Both the position numbers and the translations under genes were made by a program. The notes below the pieces were generated by a model. That model made no database searches and was not told where the DNA came from. It worked only from the letters and a program-made list of their open reading frames with translations. From the NCBI GenBank assembly GCA_002398365.1, contig DGYK01000010.1, positions 40,943 to 50,028 on the forward strand: a DNA stretch of 9,086 nt. The letters are read 5' to 3'. Below are positions 6,253-9,086 of the stretch, one piece after another (the stretch's first letter is position 1; every line of letters begins with the position of its first letter). The DNA is from Flammeovirgaceae bacterium UBA5008 (GTDB lineage: Bacteria > Bacteroidota > Bacteroidia > Cytophagales > Cyclobacteriaceae).

Positions 6253-7047
6253 ATGCGACAATATTTAGATTTGATGCAGGAAATCCTTGAGAAAGGAGCT
6301 ACTAAAACGGACCGAACCGGAACAGGAACAATATCTGTGTTTGGCCGTCAATTACGGTTTGACTTGTCGGAAGGTTTTCCCTTGGTTACAACTAAGAAAC
6401 TGCACCTGCGATCCATCATTTATGAGTTGCTCTGGTTTCTGCGAGGAGATACCAATATCAAATACCTGAAAGATCATGGCGTAAGTATATGGGATGAATG
6501 GGCTGATGAAAATGGTGATTTGGGCCCCGTTTACGGAAGTCAGTGGCGCAGTTGGCCAACGCCCGATGGCAAAGGAATTGATCAGATCGCCAATGTAATT
6601 CATCAAATCCGCACCAAACCTGATTCCAGACGGCATATTGTGAGTGCTTGGAATCCGGCCGAGGTAGATCACATGGCCCTTCCACCTTGCCATGCCCTAT
6701 TTCAGTTTTATGTGGCCGATGGGAAGTTATCTTGTCAATTGTATCAACGGTCAGCCGACTACTTTTTAGGAGTGCCATTTAATATCGCAAGTTATGCTTT
6801 GTTGTTGCACATGTTTGCCCAGCAATGTGATTTGGAGCCGGGTGAATTTGTTTGGACAGGAGGGGACGTGCATTTGTACTCCAACCACATCGAACAAGCC
6901 AAACTTCAATTAAGTCGCACCCGTTATCCGTTGCCGCAATTGGTAATCAAGCGTAAACCGGCATCCATCTTTGAATATGAATTTGAAGATTTTGAAATTG
7001 TCAATTACCAGGCGCATCCTTCCATCAAAGCCCCGATTGCCGTATGA
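6253..7047 (+). CDS. thyA: Thymidylate synthase
   Basis: A 264-residue cytoplasmic homodimeric enzyme that methylates dUMP to dTMP with 5,10-methylenetetrahydrofolate, the only de novo source of dTMP by the ThyA route. Length and numbering agree with the E. coli enzyme. The catalytic cysteine is C146 in LPPCHALFQF. Phosphate-binding arginines are R21, R126, R127 (the latter two from the partner subunit) and R166. D169, N177, H207 and Y209 are at the expected dUMP and catalytic positions, as are W80 and W83. The C-terminus PIAV closes the active site in the family. Everything needed for activity is present. The stop codon TGA overlaps the ATG of the following lipoprotein gene (ATGA, 7044-7047), so the two are probably co-transcribed and translationally coupled. 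A folA gene, often the thyA neighbour in other bacteria, is not present in the window. Confidence 0.98.
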   Translation: MRQYLDLMQEILEKGATKTDRTGTGTISVFGRQLRFDLSEGFPLVTTKKLHLRSIIYELLWFLRGDTNIKYLKDHGVSIWDEWADENGDLGPVYGSQWRSWPTPDGKGIDQIANVIHQIRTKPDSRRHIVSAWNPAEVDHMALPPCHALFQFYVADGKLSCQLYQRSADYFLGVPFNIASYALLLHMFAQQCDLEPGEFVWTGGDVHLYSNHIEQAKLQLSRTRYPLPQLVIKRKPASIFEYEFEDFEIVNYQAHPSIKAPIAV

Positions 7048-7781
7048 GACTTATCTTATTTTTTCTATGTGCCACCCTGCTGGTGATGGGGTGTGAAAGT
7101 AAAAAGAAGGATGTTAAATCAAAGAAGAAAGCCGATACGACTGATGGGCTCAAAAAGTATTATACACAGGATGGAAAGCTAAAAACCGAACTTACAATTC
7201 TCAAAGGCAAGCGACATGGAGTAGCAAAAACATATTATCGAAACGGAAAGGTTAGCCTGGAGATGAATTACGTTAATGGCAAAAGAGAGGGCATGTCAAA
7301 ACGATATTATGAAGATGGAACGCTCTACCAAGAAACCAATTATAAAGACGACAAGATTGACGGAGAACGTAAGAAATTTAAAGAAAATGGTACGCTGATG
7401 TCGGTAGCACGTTTTGAAAAAGACCAGCCGTGTTTAGGATTAAAAGAAATACTGTTGGATGGAACGGTAAAAGACAACTTCCCCAAAATACTTGTTACCC
7501 CGATCGATCGATTGAAACAGGAAGGTGTTTATCAAATTAATTTATCCTTAACGGAATCAGCGAGATCTGTCAAGTATTACATTGGAAATTTGTCATCTAC
7601 AGGTTGTCTGACCAGCAATCTGATCTCTATTCAAACTGACAAAAAAGTTGGAGTCATCAAGTATTCGTTACCACCCGGTGGCTTTATGATGCAAGAGTTG
7701 AACTTTGTTGCTGAAATCGAAACACGGATGGGTAATACATATTTGGCGCAAAAGAAATTTTACGTCTCAATCGAGAATTAA
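7044..7781 (+). CDS. Lipoprotein with MORN/YwqK-like repeats
   Basis: A 245-residue predicted lipoprotein. The signal peptide ends at L13-V14-M15-G16-C17, followed by a lysine-rich stretch (18-30). Residues 39-130 contain four tandem repeats of 23-25 residues, starting near 39, 64, 88 and 111, with the pattern YYxxGxLxxExxYxxGKxxG. This is the MORN-variant repeat found in proteins annotated as 'YwqK family antitoxin'; that name comes from a distant family member and does not show an antitoxin role here. Residues about 135-245 form a separate, probably beta-rich domain that I do not recognise. The repeats are known as beta-hairpin units that may bind proteins or membranes; the role here is unknown. 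Its ATG overlaps the thyA stop, implying coupled translation, and its stop TAA overlaps the stop of the convergent TPR gene. Confidence 0.87.
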   Translation: MRLILFFLCATLLVMGCESKKKDVKSKKKADTTDGLKKYYTQDGKLKTELTILKGKRHGVAKTYYRNGKVSLEMNYVNGKREGMSKRYYEDGTLYQETNYKDDKIDGERKKFKENGTLMSVARFEKDQPCLGLKEILLDGTVKDNFPKILVTPIDRLKQEGVYQINLSLTESARSVKYYIGNLSSTGCLTSNLISIQTDKKVGVIKYSLPPGGFMMQELNFVAEIETRMGNTYLAQKKFYVSIEN

Positions 7782-9086
7782 TGTCCGCTGTTGATCATTT
7801 GTTGCCTTGTCCGTAATTCATAATTATCAGGAGATAGCTCAAGACCTCTCTCTAACAATTTCATGGCTTTCGTTTTTTGACCTTTCTTGAAGTAATATGA
7901 GCAACCCGATGAATAGGCAGATCCAACAATGGATGGTACGATATTGATGTCTCTATTGCTAGTCACCATTTCTTCAAATTGAGTTTTGTATTTTTCAGCA
8001 TCGGCCAGATTACCTTTTTGGTAGGCTTCTCCAAACAACAGTGCATAACTCATCGCTACCATCGAATTGAAGTTGTTGTTCTGTGAAAGTACCGGGTATT
8101 TTTTCCGGTACAAATCTAATGTGTCATAAGCTTGTTTCGCGTTGCGTTCATTTCGCAATGAATTAGCTATGGATGTTGTAAAAATTCCTGCTAAGTCAGT
8201 ATTGTTTGGTTGAAAAAATAATGCTTTTTCGAAAAATGGCTTTGCGGCTGAAAAGCTTCCCTGATTGTACAAGATTCGGCCATTTTCGAAATAATAGATA
8301 TACGAAATCTCTCCTACCAGTTCTTTATCTTCAATGCCGTTTGTCAAAATTTGAAAGCACTCTTTATATAGTGTTTTATTATTATCTCGATTGAGAACTT
8401 CATTGGTCAGATTGGCAAATTCACCTTGAATCATTTCATTGGTAATACCTTGATTTTTATAACGCGATACCTTGGCGATCAGTTTTGATTTTTCCTTCGG
8501 TAGCAGTTTTTCTTTCGTGATCAACTCTACGCCAAATTGCATGAGCAAATACTCTGTTTTAGGTGCCTGATAAAGTAGATATGCTTTTTCCATTTGTTGA
8601 AACGCACCCTTGATATCATTTTTGTCTCGCTTAAAGATGGCGTCATTACTATAATGTATACCAACCAATTGTTGTAGATTTAGTTTATCTCGCTTGAAAT
8701 AATAGGAATTGAAAAGTTCATCAGTCGATTTACTGGCTATTTCTGAATTGCCAATTATTTTTTGATTCTTAAGTGCCTCCACAAAGCTTTGTTTAAAACG
8801 TTCATCAAACACGACAAAACCCTTGAGCGGTGAAGTACTTTCGACCAAAATATTTTCTGAATTAGGATAGGCGAGTAAGTAAACATGAGTAGGCTCTTCT
8901 TTTACTTCATAGCTGATGCCTAATTCTTCAAAAACAAGTGCGTAGAGAGCAGAGGCTGTAACACAATTGTAGTTTCCACTACTGAAAATATCGGCAAATC
9001 GAACATCCTCTTCGTACTTTTTCAAAAATGTGTTATGCACGTCTGCATAAATTGCTTTGATCTTTTTTTCGTTCTTCTTTTTCAAC
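7778..9086 (-). CDS. TPR protein with N-terminal transglutaminase-like domain (partial, 5' end outside window)
   Basis: The frame is open to the right-hand edge; the first full codon there is TTG with no upstream context, so the true start lies outside. 435 residues are visible. Residues about 38-86 look like a transglutaminase-like (papain-fold) core: C41 in GNYNCVTASALYAL, H67 in PTHVYLLA, and an acidic position E82 in LVESTSP where Asp is usual. This spacing suits a cysteine-protease-type triad, but activity is unproven. The rest is helical, with recognisable TPR units at about 264-297 (YNQGSFSAAKPFFEKALFFQ) and 388-421 (KKGQKTKAMKLLERGLELSP) and weaker helical pairs between them. TPRs are protein-interaction scaffolds. 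Because the N-terminus is missing, a signal peptide or membrane anchor cannot be judged. The gene is convergent with the MORN lipoprotein gene, sharing TTAA as overlapping stop codons, with no terminator hairpin between. Confidence 0.82.
   Translation of the reverse strand, partial: LKKKNEKKIKAIYADVHNTFLKKYEEDVRFADIFSSGNYNCVTASALYALVFEELGISYEVKEEPTHVYLLAYPNSENILVESTSPLKGFVVFDERFKQSFVEALKNQKIIGNSEIASKSTDELFNSYYFKRDKLNLQQLVGIHYSNDAIFKRDKNDIKGAFQQMEKAYLLYQAPKTEYLLMQFGVELITKEKLLPKEKSKLIAKVSRYKNQGITNEMIQGEFANLTNEVLNRDNNKTLYKECFQILTNGIEDKELVGEISYIYYFENGRILYNQGSFSAAKPFFEKALFFQPNNTDLAGIFTTSIANSLRNERNAKQAYDTLDLYRKKYPVLSQNNNFNSMVAMSYALLFGEAYQKGNLADAEKYKTQFEEMVTSNRDINIVPSIVGSAYSSGCSYYFKKGQKTKAMKLLERGLELSPDNYELRTRQQMINSGH

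Noticed and set aside
6093..6290. 65-residue plus-strand frame spanning the end of the lipoprotein gene and the start of thyA
   Set aside because: It crosses the terminator and both neighbouring genes in another frame; a chance reading.
7155..7436. Toxin-antitoxin system, from the YwqK-type antitoxin label of the MORN repeats
   Set aside because: No toxin candidate is adjacent; the neighbour is thyA, and the protein is a lipoprotein with a different C-terminal domain.

Overview
The window looks like a chromosomal segment from a member of the Bacteroidota, probably Cytophagales-like. Three things point there: BlaI plus an M56 peptidase with a C-terminal TonB domain, a DUF4369-type TlpA lipoprotein, and a stand-alone secreted DUF4159 protein. 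In addition, no gene has a clear Shine-Dalgarno sequence, and the promoter candidates fit the Bacteroidota pattern TTTG-N19-TAnnTTTG. Placement below phylum is a guess. No tRNA, rRNA, CRISPR array, insertion sequence or phage gene was seen, and every gap between genes is about 110 bases or shorter.

Layout. Bases 1-1223 (+) hold the C-terminal five-sixths of gatB (tRNA-dependent amidotransferase subunit B). Six bases later comes a lipid-anchored thiol-disulfide oxidoreductase (1230-2378, +). A strong bidirectional terminator (2400-2431) separates it from a convergent two-gene unit on the minus strand. That unit is a BlaI-type repressor (3976-4347) overlapping by four bases (ATGA) an M56/BlaR1-type membrane metallopeptidase with a TonB C-terminal domain (2438-3979). 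A perfect 16-bp palindrome (4398-4413) lies inside the putative blaI promoter and is the likely repressor operator. Upstream on the same strand is a secreted DUF4159 protein (4467-5120). Divergent from it is an unrecognised 303-residue lipoprotein (5231-6142, +), closed by a terminator at 6166-6191. Then come thyA (6253-7047, +) and, overlapping it by ATGA, a lipoprotein with MORN/YwqK-like repeats (7044-7781). Last is a partial TPR protein with a transglutaminase-like N-terminus (7778-9086, minus), whose stop codon overlaps the preceding stop codon within TTAA.

How the genes fit together. The clearest regulatory unit is the BlaI/M56 pair: a repressor acting on its own promoter, and a membrane protease expected to inactivate it. 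No beta-lactamase or other obvious effector lies next to it, so the signal and regulon are unknown. Four proteins are predicted to be exported: the TlpA-like protein, the DUF4159 protein, the 303-residue lipoprotein and the MORN lipoprotein. gatB and thyA are housekeeping genes (translation fidelity, dTMP synthesis) coupled or adjacent to envelope genes of unrelated or unknown role. I do not see a clear new multi-gene defence or metabolic system. The best leads are the self-regulated BlaI/M56 locus, the unrecognised lipoprotein with two similar cysteine modules, and the thyA-MORN lipoprotein coupling.
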